Counted from the stretch's first letter, positions 48,849 to 58,201 are shown. The stretch: 64,000 nucleotides of DNA from Bacteroidales bacterium (GCA_024400875.1 JAKSMB010000004.1:35493-99492); one strand, 5' to 3'. Translations and numbers: made by a program. The notes: generated from the letters alone by a model not told the origin.

Positions 48849-48872
48849 TTATTTTTGGGGCGGCAAAAATAC
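48849..48872 (-). promoter_or_regulatory. rpsP promoter and shared leader motif
   Basis: Minus-strand TATTTTTG (48864-48871) is the -7 element, followed by GCCGCCCCAAAAATAA at the presumed transcript start. The 24-base segment is identical to that upstream of rpsF (55211-55234). Confidence 0.75.
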
Positions 48873-48897
48873 AAAAAAATCTATTGCGCAATTTTAT

Positions 48898-48905
48898 TAT
48901 TTTTG
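48898..48905 (+). promoter_or_regulatory. -7 promoter element (TolB-like barrel gene)
   Basis: TATTTTTG matches TAnnTTTG, 18 bases before the start codon, and forms a divergent pair with the rpsP promoter. Confidence 0.55.
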
Positions 48906-48923
48906 CATCGTTAACTTTTTTAT

Positions 48924-51900
48924 ATGCAAAAGATGAAGAGATTAGACAAAACACTGCACTACAGCTTATTAACCGCTGTACTATTTCTTCTTCTTTGCCC
49001 ACTTATCGGCTTTTCCCAATTCTACAACGGTTCCCAGCTCAGTTTTGGTAAAAACCGCGTGCAGCACCAGAACTTCAACTGGCAGTACATGCGTGCCGAC
49101 CAATACGACGTTTACTTCTACCCCACCGGAAAAGCGCTCGCTCAATATACCTTCTACAAGATACCTGATTATATCTCTGAAATAGAGCATCTTATAAACT
49201 ACAGTTCCCGCAAAAAGATTCAGTTTATCGTCTACAACACCCAAGCCGACTTTCGGGAATCCAACTTCGCTTACGACAACGACGACTTTTACAACCAGGG
49301 CGGCATCACCAACATCTATGGAACCAAAGTGTACCTCTATTTTGATGGCAATCGCGACCATTTCGACCAGATGATCCGCAGCGGTATTATGAACATATAC
49401 GCACACTGGCTGGTAGAAGGTGCGTCAATGGGCTCAAACATTTCTACCAGCTACCTGATTGATGTCCCCAACTGGTTTTACAGCGGCATATCCTCCTACT
49501 TTGGCCAAAGATGGAATAGCGATATCGACGCACACGTAAAAGATGGTATCCTTTCCAAGAGATATGCTGATTTCGATGAGCTGACGCCTATGGAGGCAAC
49601 CTACGCTGGACACTCCTTCTGGAAATATATTGCCGACACCTACGGAGAACGTGCCATCCCAAAGATCTTATACAGCGTGCGTTCCACAAAATCCATCGAA
49701 CGGGGTTTCTATTTCGGTACGGGCACACCCTATCGCGAACTGCTCACAAACTGGTTCAAGCATTACTACATCATGTTCCATCCGGATAAGAGTAAAGAAC
49801 TTCCCGATGGAACAGAATTGTTGAAACACCCCAAAAAGAGAAGAGAATACAATCAAATTCGTGTTTCCCCTGACGGCGACATGCAGGCCTATGTCACGAA
49901 CGATGCCGGACAGTTCCGCGTATGGATTCAACAGGGTGACAAAAAACGTTGCATACTAAAGCGTTATCAAAAGACAGAAGACAATCCAGACCTGTCCTAT
50001 CCCCTTATCTGCTGGCATCCTCTAGGCGAAATTCTTGGACTTACATTAGAAGACAAGGGGCATTGTTACTACTATCCTTACAACCTAGAAAAGAAAAAAT
50101 GGGAGAAAAGATTTCTCGTTGATGTGGAGAAAATCACCTCCTGGTGCTACTCCAACGATGGTAAGCTGATGCTATTCTCCGGCTTTCAGAATGGTCAATC
50201 CGACCTCTTCCTGTACAGCTTCCTTTCTCGTTCCTTTGAAAATATCACCAAAGATTTCTATGACGATTATGGTCCTATTTTCCTGAACAACAAACAAATC
50301 GTTTTCGCTTCCAACAGGAATCGAGATTCCATAACCCTAAAGGAAGATTTTATGGATGCTACACCACAAAGTCAATATGATCTTTTCCTTTATGACTACG
50401 GTAGTAAAAATCCAGCGCTACTGCGAGTCACAAACACCCCATACGCCAATGAGTACAACATCCAACGCGTTGGAAAACAACAAATCATATACTTAAACGA
50501 CAGTTATAGCACGGCCAACAGATATACTGCCCAATTTGACAGCACCATCGGGCGTATCGACACGGCCATACATTATATATATTATGCCAAGAATCACCCT
50601 TTGACCGACAGAGCCTATAGCATACTGGAACAATGTTACGACCCTAACAGCAACACCGTAACCGATATCACCTTAAAAGACAATATAAAACACATCTTCA
50701 CGGCCCCGCTGGATTTAGATCGCAACCCTGAATCGTCGCCATCCATCTTCCATAATAAGATACAGCGAGAGTTGGTTAAACAACACTCCAGCAACTCTGC
50801 CGCCGACAGTATCAAGCATAACCAGAAGAGCGGGGTTATTCGACACGGCTTCTCTCTGGTATACAAAAAAGATGGCGCCTCAGAAACTGCTGCCGAGGAA
50901 GACACCTTGGCCTCAGGTGAAGAGAAACAGAAATTCCACATACCCGTTGCCAGCGGTTATCGCGTGCAATACTCTATCAACAAACTGATTACGCAAGCTG
51001 ATTTCAGTTTCCTGAACACCTCTTACCAACAATTTGAAGGAGGCTCCTCCCCCATCTATCTAAATACTGGTTTTAATGCACTTTTTATGGTTGGCATCAA
51101 CGATTTGTTTGAAGACCATCGAATTACAGGAGGTGTACGGTTATCCATAGACTTAGAAAGCAACGAATTCATGTTCAGCTACGAAGACCTTTCACGCCGA
51201 TTGGATCGCCAGATTGTTTTGTACCGACAATCCATTTCCGGCTCCGAGGGTGGGGACGTTTATCGACAAACTGCTAACAGCATCTTTTATATTCTCAAAT
51301 ACCCTTTCAACAAGACAAACAGCCTTCGTCTTTCCTTGAAAGGACGTTACGAAACAAATATCGTTCGTGCGTTGAGTGACAACACCTTACAAGCACCCAA
51401 CAACCATCACTTGTGGGGTGGTGCGAAATTAGAGTACATCTTCGACTCCTCTAAAGAAATGTACACCAACTTATGGCGTGGTACAAAGTTAAAGATATTT
51501 GCTGAGTACGAACAACGTGCGGAAAAAGAGACCAAAAACCTATTCGTTGTAGGCTTAGATTTCCGACGTTCCTTCAAGCTATATCGCAACATGACGTTTG
51601 CTGTACGTGCAGCAGCCTCAACAAACGTTGGTTCTGCCCGATTAGTCTATTATATGGGCGGCGTTGACAATTGGATTGCGGCCAAGTTCAACAGCGACAT
51701 CTGGGTAGATCAAAGCAAAGGCTACACCTACCAAACGTTGGCCACAAGCATGCGTGGATTCCAGCAAAACATACGTAATGGTACGTCTTTCGCGTTGGCA
51801 AATGCCGAGCTGCGCATACCTTTCGTGCAACTTATTGCTGGCCATAAGGTATCCTTCAATTTCCTAAACTCATTGCAATTGAATCTGTTCGGCGACTTCG

Positions 51901-52148
51901 GTACGGCCTGGACTGGGCTCACCCCTTATTCTGAGGACAACAGTCTGTATACCCGCTACATCTACTCCGGCCCTATTACCGTTATGGTTAAACGACAAAC
52001 TGATCCATTTGTGGGCGGTTTTGGCGCTGGTCTACGATGCACGCTGTTGGGATACTTCCTGCGTTTCGATTACGCTTGGGGTGTTGAAGACTTCAAGATC
52101 ACAAGCAAGCGTGGAATGTTCACATTCTCCATAGGAACAGACTTTTAG
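48924..52148 (+). CDS. TolB-like propeller protein fused to an outer membrane barrel
   Basis: The 1074-residue protein has a signal peptide (to about GFSQ, residue 32). Residues about 35-270 look like a peptidase-MA-type domain, but where the HExxH should be I read GIMNIYAHWLVEG, and the distal W-F-x-E-G motif reads NWFYSGISSYFG, so it is probably inactive. Residues about 300-560 are a TolB/WD40-like propeller (RVSPDGDMQAYVTNDAGQFR, SNDGKLMLFSGFQ). After a linker, residues about 680-1074 have alternating strands and end SKRGMFTFSIGTDF, like an Omp85-type or surface-antigen barrel. I infer a barrel with a periplasmic sensing or docking domain in envelope biogenesis. Start may be the second ATG (48933). 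Confidence 0.78.
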   Translation: MQKMKRLDKTLHYSLLTAVLFLLLCPLIGFSQFYNGSQLSFGKNRVQHQNFNWQYMRADQYDVYFYPTGKALAQYTFYKIPDYISEIEHLINYSSRKKIQFIVYNTQADFRESNFAYDNDDFYNQGGITNIYGTKVYLYFDGNRDHFDQMIRSGIMNIYAHWLVEGASMGSNISTSYLIDVPNWFYSGISSYFGQRWNSDIDAHVKDGILSKRYADFDELTPMEATYAGHSFWKYIADTYGERAIPKILYSVRSTKSIERGFYFGTGTPYRELLTNWFKHYYIMFHPDKSKELPDGTELLKHPKKRREYNQIRVSPDGDMQAYVTNDAGQFRVWIQQGDKKRCILKRYQKTEDNPDLSYPLICWHPLGEILGLTLEDKGHCYYYPYNLEKKKWEKRFLVDVEKITSWCYSNDGKLMLFSGFQNGQSDLFLYSFLSRSFENITKDFYDDYGPIFLNNKQIVFASNRNRDSITLKEDFMDATPQSQYDLFLYDYGSKNPALLRVTNTPYANEYNIQRVGKQQIIYLNDSYSTANRYTAQFDSTIGRIDTAIHYIYYAKNHPLTDRAYSILEQCYDPNSNTVTDITLKDNIKHIFTAPLDLDRNPESSPSIFHNKIQRELVKQHSSNSAADSIKHNQKSGVIRHGFSLVYKKDGASETAAEEDTLASGEEKQKFHIPVASGYRVQYSINKLITQADFSFLNTSYQQFEGGSSPIYLNTGFNALFMVGINDLFEDHRITGGVRLSIDLESNEFMFSYEDLSRRLDRQIVLYRQSISGSEGGDVYRQTANSIFYILKYPFNKTNSLRLSLKGRYETNIVRALSDNTLQAPNNHHLWGGAKLEYIFDSSKEMYTNLWRGTKLKIFAEYEQRAEKETKNLFVVGLDFRRSFKLYRNMTFAVRAAASTNVGSARLVYYMGGVDNWIAAKFNSDIWVDQSKGYTYQTLATSMRGFQQNIRNGTSFALANAELRIPFVQLIAGHKVSFNFLNSLQLNLFGDFGTAWTGLTPYSEDNSLYTRYIYSGPITVMVKRQTDPFVGGFGAGLRCTLLGYFLRFDYAWGVEDFKITSKRGMFTFSIGTDF

Positions 52149-52175
52149 GGCATAGAAAACGAAGACACCACATAT

Positions 52176-52207
52176 AAAAAAAGGATGGCGCTTGCCATCC
52201 TTTTATC
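52176..52207. terminator. Bidirectional terminator
   Basis: AAGGATGGC and GCCATCCTT pair around a GCTT loop, with A and T runs on either side. It lies between the converging barrel gene and gcvH. Confidence 0.87.
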
Positions 52208-52225
52208 TTATAAGACTATTGGTTA

Positions 52226-52603
52226 TTAGCCGATCATAGCTTGGTAGCCAGCAGCGTCGAGCAATTCGTCAGCTTCAGCTGGGTTGCTAACTTTGATTTT
52301 AACGATCCAACCAGCACCGTATGGGTCAGAGTTAACCAATGCAGGTTCACCTTCGAGAGCTTCGTTGAATTCAACAACTTCGCCACCTACAGGCAACATA
52401 AGATCGGAAACGGTCTTAACTGCTTCGATAGAACCGAAAACTTCGTCTTTGCCTAATGTTTCACCTACGGTTGTGATATCGAGGAAAACGATGTCACCCA
52501 ATTCGTTAGCTGCGAAAGCAGTAATACCTACGTAAGCGAATTCACCTTCCATTCTTAACCATTCGTGGTCGTTGGAATACTTCAAATTTTCAGGAATATT
52601 CAT
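52226..52603 (-). CDS. gcvH: Glycine cleavage system H protein
   Basis: The 125-residue protein has the H-protein core with [18 protein letters not shown] and [12 protein letters not shown], where K63 carries the lipoyl group. It shuttles the aminomethyl group between the P, T and L proteins. The other gcv genes are not in the window. It lies 46 bases after frr and may be the distal gene of pyrH-frr-gcvH. Confidence 0.96.
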   Translation of the reverse strand: MNIPENLKYSNDHEWLRMEGEFAYVGITAFAANELGDIVFLDITTVGETLGKDEVFGSIEAVKTVSDLMLPVGGEVVEFNEALEGEPALVNSDPYGAGWIVKIKVSNPAEADELLDAAGYQAMIG

Positions 52604-52649
52604 TGTGTTAAATTTATTAAGTTGATAATTAATTGATTATAGTCTGTTA

Positions 52650-53207
52650 TTAAACGGTCATGATTTCTTTTTCCTTAGCATCCATGATTTTCTCCACTTT
52701 AGCGATAGCATCATCGGTAGCCTTTTGGATATCGGTTTCCAGTTTCTTGATTTCATCCTCTGGGGTACCGTCGTCCTTCAACTTTTTAGCTTCATCGTTT
52801 GCAGAGCGGCGAATGTTGCGGATAGAAACCTTTGTTTGTTCAGCTTCTTGTTTTGCCTTTTTCACCAGTTCTTTACGGCGTTCTTCGGTTGGAGTAGGAA
52901 CTACGAGACGGATAAACTCACCATTATTTTGAGGAGTAAGGCCCAAGTTAGCAGCCAAGATAGCTTTTTCGATAACTGGGAGCATATTGCGTTCCCAAGG
53001 TTGAATAACGATCTGGTGAGCGTCTGGGGTGTTGATGTTACCTACTTGTTCGATAGGGGTAGGGTTGCCATAGTAGTCCACCTTAAGACCTTCAAGCATT
53101 TGAGGAGAAGCCTTACCAGCGCGGATTTTTTGTAATTCTTTATCAAAGAAAGTAACGGTAGCGTTCATGCTTTCTTTGGCATTTTTCAGACAGGTTTGTG
53201 TATCCAT
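52650..53207 (-). CDS. frr: Ribosome recycling factor
   Basis: The 185-residue protein contains LQKIRAGKASPQMLEGLKVDYY and PTPTEERRKELVKKAKQ, the family signatures, and consists mostly of a three-helix bundle with a small beta domain. It splits post-termination ribosomes with EF-G. It lies 26 bases after pyrH, the usual bacterial order. Confidence 0.97.
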   Translation of the reverse strand: MDTQTCLKNAKESMNATVTFFDKELQKIRAGKASPQMLEGLKVDYYGNPTPIEQVGNINTPDAHQIVIQPWERNMLPVIEKAILAANLGLTPQNNGEFIRLVVPTPTEERRKELVKKAKQEAEQTKVSIRNIRRSANDEAKKLKDDGTPEDEIKKLETDIQKATDDAIAKVEKIMDAKEKEIMTV

Positions 53208-53233
53208 ATTCAGTATAAGTTAAGATTCAACAA

Positions 53234-53938
53234 TTATTGCAAAAGAGTGCCTATAGCTTCGCCTTTCAACACTTTAGCGAGATTGCCAGGTTGGTTGGCA
53301 TCATAAACGTAGATCGGCATTTTATTTTCCTTACAGAGTGTGAAAGCCGTCATATCCATAATCTTAAGATGTTTCTCATAGGCTTCATCAAAAGAGAGTG
53401 TAGAGAACTTCTTTGCGGTAGGATCCTTTTCAGGGTCGGCGGTATAGACGCCATCCACGCGGGTACCTTTCAGGAGGAGATCGGCCTTGATTTCAACAGC
53501 GCGGAGAGCAGCTGCGGAGTCGGTAGTGAAAAACGGGTTGCCCGTGCCGCCACCCAAAATGACTACATTACCTTGGTTGAGCAGGTCATCGGCCTTGCGC
53601 CAAGAGATCTTGTCGCTCACTCCTTCAATGGTAACAGCGGTAAGCATTTTAGCAGGAACGCCCAATTCTTCGAGTACAGCCTGCATAGCCATTGCGTTGA
53701 TGATGGTTGCCAGCATTCCCATTTGGTCACCTTGACGGCGATCGAAACCTTTGTCGGCACCTTGAACGCCACGGAAGATGTTGCCGCCACCGATAACGAC
53801 GCCCACCTGAACGCCCATATCTACTGCGGATTTAATCTCTGTGGAAAAGTGTCGAACCATCTGATAATTAATACCATACGAATCATTACCCATCAATGAT
53901 TCACCACTAAGTTTAAGAAGTATACGTTTATATTCCAT
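53234..53938 (-). CDS. pyrH: UMP kinase
   Basis: From 53938 the protein begins MEYKRILLKLSGESLMG, the amino-acid-kinase phosphate loop. VGVVIGGGNIFRG, ATIINAMAMQAVLE and GTGNPFFTTDSAAALRA are typical bacterial UMP kinase motifs. It phosphorylates UMP to UDP. I prefer 53938 over the ATG at 53944 because the -7 element at 53956-53963 would leave too short a leader for the latter. It is transcribed with frr. Confidence 0.96.
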   Translation of the reverse strand: MEYKRILLKLSGESLMGNDSYGINYQMVRHFSTEIKSAVDMGVQVGVVIGGGNIFRGVQGADKGFDRRQGDQMGMLATIINAMAMQAVLEELGVPAKMLTAVTIEGVSDKISWRKADDLLNQGNVVILGGGTGNPFFTTDSAAALRAVEIKADLLLKGTRVDGVYTADPEKDPTAKKFSTLSFDEAYEKHLKIMDMTAFTLCKENKMPIYVYDANQPGNLAKVLKGEAIGTLLQ

Positions 53939-53955
53939 AAGCATTAATATGAGTG

Positions 53956-53963
53956 CAAAAATA
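53956..53963 (-). promoter_or_regulatory. -7 promoter element (pyrH)
   Basis: Minus-strand TATTTTTG matches TAnnTTTG. It directly follows the T tract of the rplI terminator. Confidence 0.6.
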
Positions 53964-54001
53964 ATAAAAAAAAGCTCTCCACGAAATCGGGAGAGCTTTT
54001 C
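53964..54001 (-). terminator. Terminator of the rpsF-rpsR-rplI operon
   Basis: On the minus strand AAAAGCTCTCC and GGAGAGCTTTT form a stem around an eight-base loop, followed by a long T-rich tract that runs into the pyrH promoter. Confidence 0.85.
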
Positions 54002-54019
54002 ATTTATGAAAATAAGATA

Positions 54020-54478
54020 TTATTCTTGTTCAGCAACAACGTTGAGCTTGAGAGCAACCTTGTTGAATTCTTTGTGAAGGTTAACCAAAGCGGTGTATTC
54101 ACCGAGTTCTTTGATATGATCTTCGTGCATAACGATCTTTCTGCGATCGATATCGATGTTGTGTTGTTCTTTAAGAGCTTCAGCAACAGCGATAGAAGTA
54201 ACAGAACCGAAGATAGTGCCTTTTTCAGAAGCCTTAGTAGCGATAGTTACTACAACGCCTTCGAGTTGAGCAGCGATTGCTTCAGCGTCTTTTCTGATCT
54301 TTTCAGCTTTGAAAGCGCGTTGTTTCAAAGTTTCAGCAAGCATTTTCTTCTTTGCAGGAGTTGCGAGTTCTGCATAACCTTGTGGGATAAGGTAATTACG
54401 AGCGTAACCGTCTTTAACCTTTACGAGATCATCGGCATAGCCCAAATTGTTAACGTCTTGTTTTAAAATGATTTCCAT
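54020..54478 (-). CDS. rplI: 50S ribosomal protein L9
   Basis: The 152-residue protein begins MEIILKQDVNNLGYADDLVKVKDGYARNYL, the L9 N-terminal domain, followed by a long helix and a C-terminal domain (GSVTSIAVAEALKEQHNI). It is the last gene of the rpsF-rpsR-rplI operon. Confidence 0.96.
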   Translation of the reverse strand: MEIILKQDVNNLGYADDLVKVKDGYARNYLIPQGYAELATPAKKKMLAETLKQRAFKAEKIRKDAEAIAAQLEGVVVTIATKASEKGTIFGSVTSIAVAEALKEQHNIDIDRRKIVMHEDHIKELGEYTALVNLHKEFNKVALKLNVVAEQE

Positions 54479-54492
54479 GTCAATTCCTCCTA

Positions 54493-54765
54493 TTAGTTAG
54501 ATTTTAAATTATCGGTTACAAATGGAAGCAAAGCTAAGTGACGAGCTCTCTTAACTGCTTGAGCGACTTTCTTTTGGTATTTCAAAGATGTACCAGTGAG
54601 ACGACGAGGTAAAATCTTACCTTGTTCGTTTACGAATTTCTTCAAGAATTCGCCATCTTTATAATCGATGTATTTGATACCGCTTTTTTTGAAACGGCAA
54701 TATTTTTTCTTCTTAATATCAACTGCTACTGGAGCAATGTATTTAATATCGTTTTGTTGTGCCAT
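54493..54765 (-). CDS. rpsR: 30S ribosomal protein S18
   Basis: The 90-residue protein has [19 protein letters not shown] and [22 protein letters not shown], the S18 signatures. It follows rpsF by 5 bases, as in most bacteria. Confidence 0.97.
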   Translation of the reverse strand: MAQQNDIKYIAPVAVDIKKKKYCRFKKSGIKYIDYKDGEFLKKFVNEQGKILPRRLTGTSLKYQKKVAQAVKRARHLALLPFVTDNLKSN

Positions 54766-54770
54766 AATGA

Positions 54771-55178
54771 TTAAGCTTGTTCTGTTTGATTAGACTCATT
54801 GTTAACTGCTGGTTGTTCTGCAACAACTTCCTTTTGAGCGGCTTTAGCACTGCGGTTAGCACGTCTCTTTTCAGCGTATGCGATAGCATATTTGTCCATG
54901 CTAACAGTGAGGAAGCGCATGATGCGTTCGTCACGACGATATTGAAGTTCGAGGTTTGCTACTACTGTAGGTTCAGCCTTGAATTCAATAAGTTGATAAA
55001 AACCAGAGGTTTTCTTTTGGATAGGATACTCGAGCTTACGGAGACCCCAGTTTTCTTGATGTACGATCTCAGCGCCTTTGTCGGTGAGAATCTTTTCGAA
55101 CTTTTGGACCGTTTCCTTCATCTGATCTTCAGACAAAACGGGCGTCATAATGAAAACGGTTTCGTACTGATTTACCAT
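54771..55178 (-). CDS. rpsF: 30S ribosomal protein S6
   Basis: I start at 55178 ([19 protein letters not shown]), giving 135 residues; the in-frame ATG at 55253 lies upstream of the promoter. [25 protein letters not shown] is the central S6 motif. The C-terminal tail is Ala/Glu-rich. First gene of the operon with rpsR and rplI. Confidence 0.96.
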   Translation of the reverse strand: MVNQYETVFIMTPVLSEDQMKETVQKFEKILTDKGAEIVHQENWGLRKLEYPIQKKTSGFYQLIEFKAEPTVVANLELQYRRDERIMRFLTVSMDKYAIAYAEKRRANRSAKAAQKEVVAEQPAVNNESNQTEQA

Positions 55179-55210
55179 AATTTTTTTAGTTTGTTTGTTT
55201 AAAAATGTGT

Positions 55211-55234
55211 TTATTTTTGGGGCGGCAAAAATAC
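55211..55234 (-). promoter_or_regulatory. rpsF promoter and shared leader motif
   Basis: Minus-strand TATTTTTG (55226-55233) followed by GCCGCCCCAAAAATAA. The 24 bases are identical to the segment upstream of rpsP (48849-48872). It sits about 33 bases before the S6 ATG. Confidence 0.75.
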
Positions 55235-55374
55235 ACTTTTTTTCTTTGGCCACACCTCCCTTACTATAAAAAAATTATCCCCCACATGAACACCCATTCA
55301 AACTTCAGTTTTCAATAGCTATATATAGTCAATCCTATTTTAGCACCACCCATATCACAAAGTCAAATAATATT

Positions 55375-55382
55375 TATTTTTG
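55375..55382 (+). promoter_or_regulatory. -7 promoter element (BamA-type barrel gene)
   Basis: TATTTTTG matches TAnnTTTG, 24 bases before the start codon. Confidence 0.6.
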
Positions 55383-55406
55383 CACCTTGTATAAAAATAA
55401 AGAGGT

Positions 55407-56819
55407 ATGAAAAAAACTTTACTTTTCGTATTGACAATCTGCATATTAGGAACATCTTCCCTCTATGCTCAAAAAACAGAAAAGAGTGAGAAACCTAAAA
55501 AAGAGAAAAAAGAAAAGAGCGAAGTGCGCACCGGTTGGACCTTCGGCGTGCTCCCGAGCGTAGCTTTTGATGCCGACAAGGGCTTTCAATACGGCCTTCT
55601 ATCGAATATCTACAACTTCGGCGACGGCTCCATCTATCCCGAATATTTTCACTCCCTTTACTTTGAAGCTGCCTACACCACCAAGCGTTCCGGTCTTTTC
55701 CGTTTTGCGTACGACTCTAAATATCTCATTCCAAATCATCGCTTGAAAATCGACGTCTCGTACCTACCCGACGCCCTTTGCGACTTTTACGGATACAATG
55801 GCTATCAAACGGTTTACAACGCCGACTGGAGTCGCAAGAAATCGGAGACCTGTGTTTCGCGTGCCTTCTACAAATCGCAACGCGACCTGTTGCGTCTGGC
55901 TGCCGACATCGACGGTTCTATCGGTGACAACTGGTACTGGAACGCCGGCGTTGGTATGTTGGGTTATATGATCGACACGGTGAACACCACGATGATCAAC
56001 CGCAACAAGACCGAAGAGCGTATGCTGCCCGAAGTGGATGGCTTGTACGAGAAATACTGCAAATGGGGCATTTTGGCTCCCAACGAAGCCAACGGCGGCT
56101 GGCATCCTTACCTGCGCGGCGGTATCACCTTCGACAACCGTGACCGTCAGCAGAACACCCACAAAGGTATCAACGCCGAGATCTTCTGGACCTACAACGC
56201 GGCCTTCGGCGAAGATAAGAACTTCAACAACCTGATGTTCAACGCCTCCTTCAAACACTTCGTTCCCGTTTACAAAGACTACATCACCTTCGCCTATCGT
56301 GTGGGTACGCAACTCACCGTGGCTGGCAACTCGCCGTTCTACCTCAACAACTACTACAACAACCTGTTCATCCAACGTGTATTATACGAAGGATTGGGCG
56401 GTGCCAACACCGTTCGCGGCGTCTTGCGAAACCGTGTGACAGGCAAAGGTTTTGCCTTCGCCAACGTGGAAATGCGCCTTAAACTTTGCAGTTTCTCCAT
56501 AAAGAAGGAAAACTTCCACATCGGTCTCAACCCGTTCATCGACGCGGGTATGATCCTGCAAGCATACGAGATGAACGAAAACCAGATCCGCAGCAACATT
56601 GCGGCCAACGATCCCGACTTCGATCTCGACCAACTGGACAACTACCTCGTCTTTGGCGACCAAGCCGAAGTGTACCGTCCGCACCTGGCTGGCGGCGTTG
56701 GACTCAAGCTGATGATGAACGACAACTTTGTGCTTTCCATCGACTGGGCCGCACCCTTTGACAAGCGCGACAACCACAGCAAAACCAACTTCTACATCAA
56801 GATGGGTTATATGTTCTAA
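55407..56819 (+). CDS. BamA/TamA-type outer membrane barrel without POTRA domains
   Basis: The 470-residue protein has a signal peptide (to about LYAQ, residue 22) and a Lys-rich linker (KKEKKEKS). An Omp85-like barrel follows, with NTVRGVLRNRVTGKGFAFANVEMR, close to the conserved V-R-G loop motif of BamA-type barrels, and GLNPFIDAGMI. It ends FYIKMGYMF. No POTRA repeats are present, so it is a barrel-only member whose client proteins are unknown. It is followed by murB after 11 bases and may be the first gene of that operon. Confidence 0.85.
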   Translation: MKKTLLFVLTICILGTSSLYAQKTEKSEKPKKEKKEKSEVRTGWTFGVLPSVAFDADKGFQYGLLSNIYNFGDGSIYPEYFHSLYFEAAYTTKRSGLFRFAYDSKYLIPNHRLKIDVSYLPDALCDFYGYNGYQTVYNADWSRKKSETCVSRAFYKSQRDLLRLAADIDGSIGDNWYWNAGVGMLGYMIDTVNTTMINRNKTEERMLPEVDGLYEKYCKWGILAPNEANGGWHPYLRGGITFDNRDRQQNTHKGINAEIFWTYNAAFGEDKNFNNLMFNASFKHFVPVYKDYITFAYRVGTQLTVAGNSPFYLNNYYNNLFIQRVLYEGLGGANTVRGVLRNRVTGKGFAFANVEMRLKLCSFSIKKENFHIGLNPFIDAGMILQAYEMNENQIRSNIAANDPDFDLDQLDNYLVFGDQAEVYRPHLAGGVGLKLMMNDNFVLSIDWAAPFDKRDNHSKTNFYIKMGYMF

Positions 56820-56830
56820 AAAAAACTACT

Positions 56831-57835
56831 ATGAATATCTATAAGAACTACTCGTTAAAAAACCACAACACGTTCAAGATGGACGTAAGCTGCGACCGTT
56901 TCGTAGAAATCGAAGCAGAAACCGACATCCCTGCAATGGTGATGAAGGGCCTATTCCGTGAGCCGTTCTACATCCTTGGTGGTGGCAGCAACACACTATT
57001 CACGCAGCACTACCGCGGCACCATCATCCATCCCATTTTCAAGGGCATACAAGTAATGGAAGAAACCGACGACCACGTGTTGTTGGCAGTATCCGCAGGC
57101 GAAGAATGGAGCTCTCTTATAGATTATTGCATTGAACATCAATACTATGGATTAGAAAACTTAGCGGGCATACCGGGCAACGTGGGCAGTTCGCCCGTGC
57201 AAAACATCGGCGCATACGGCGTGGAAGTCAAGGACTGCATCGAACGAGTAGATGCCTACTACACCCTTTACGGCAATGCCTTTTCGTTAACAAACGAGCA
57301 ATGCCAGTTCGGCTATCGCAACTCCATATTCAAAAACGAATATAAGAACCATTGCCTCATCAGTCGCGTATGGTTCCGCCTGTCGAAGAAAGAACACTAC
57401 AACCTGTCGTACAAAGCCTTAGCCGACGCCATCGGCAATGAAACCCCAACCTTGAAGAACTTGGTTAACACCATTATCAACATCCGGAACAACAAACTTC
57501 CCGACATACGGAAAATTGGCTGTGCAGGCAGTTTCTTTAAGAACCCTGTAGTCACCAAAGCCCAACATGCCACACTGCTGGCGCAACATCCCGACCTGGT
57601 ATCCTACCCGGTAGATGAGGAATCCGTAAAGTTGGCAGCCGGACAGCTCATCGAGAAAGCCGGTTGGAAAGGCAAACGCATTGGCGATGCGGGAGTTTAC
57701 GACAAACAGGCCTTGGTCGTTGTCAACTACGGCAACGCCTCTCCGAAAGAGATCACCCAAACATACGAAAACGTCATCTCTGACGTTAAGAACATATTTG
57801 ACATCGAACTTAGTCCTGAAGTGAACATATTATAA
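56831..57835 (+). CDS. murB: UDP-N-acetylenolpyruvoylglucosamine reductase
   Basis: The 334-residue FAD enzyme has ILGGGSNTLF (FAD loop), LAGIPGNVGSSPVQNIGAYG (type I MurB signature) and AGSFFKNPVVT. It also has LIEKAGWKGKRIGDAGVYDKQALV near the C-terminus. It reduces enolpyruvyl-UDP-GlcNAc to UDP-MurNAc, the committed step of peptidoglycan synthesis. The stop codon and the start of the next gene share one base (TAATG), so the two are coupled. Confidence 0.97.
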   Translation: MNIYKNYSLKNHNTFKMDVSCDRFVEIEAETDIPAMVMKGLFREPFYILGGGSNTLFTQHYRGTIIHPIFKGIQVMEETDDHVLLAVSAGEEWSSLIDYCIEHQYYGLENLAGIPGNVGSSPVQNIGAYGVEVKDCIERVDAYYTLYGNAFSLTNEQCQFGYRNSIFKNEYKNHCLISRVWFRLSKKEHYNLSYKALADAIGNETPTLKNLVNTIINIRNNKLPDIRKIGCAGSFFKNPVVTKAQHATLLAQHPDLVSYPVDEESVKLAAGQLIEKAGWKGKRIGDAGVYDKQALVVVNYGNASPKEITQTYENVISDVKNIFDIELSPEVNIL

Positions 57836-58197
57836 TGAAGAAGATTCTGCATATCTCACTACTCTTGGTGTTGACCATACTGCTTGCCGGTTGTGACTCA
57901 TTTTTCAGCAAACCGAAATTTGACGCCACCCTGTTGGCAGGACATTGGCTTTCAGGTACAGTACACGAATATTTCAATGCCAATGGCACCGGCTACACCT
58001 GGGATACGGCCGATGATGTAACCGAAGACGAGGCACAACCGTTCACCTGGTCGCTCACCAACGCCAACCTCACCTTGAATCACAAGATGGAGATGGGCGG
58101 GGTTGTGCCCAAAAGCTACACCGTCACCAAACTCAACGCCACTACCCTTTCCTATCACGACAATTATGGTGTAACATACACGTTTATAAGACAATAA
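57835..58197 (+). CDS. Small lipoprotein, lipocalin-like
   Basis: The 120-residue protein has a lipoprotein signal (LLLVLTILLAGC, Cys 20). A compact beta-rich domain follows: LLAGHWLSGTVHEYFNANGTGYTWD and NLTLNHKMEMGGVVPKSYTV resemble the lipocalin-like family common in Bacteroidales. Function unknown. It overlaps murB by one base and precedes the AsmA gene by 4 bases. Confidence 0.82.
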   Translation: MKKILHISLLLVLTILLAGCDSFFSKPKFDATLLAGHWLSGTVHEYFNANGTGYTWDTADDVTEDEAQPFTWSLTNANLTLNHKMEMGGVVPKSYTVTKLNATTLSYHDNYGVTYTFIRQ

Positions 58198-58201
58198 ACT
58201 T

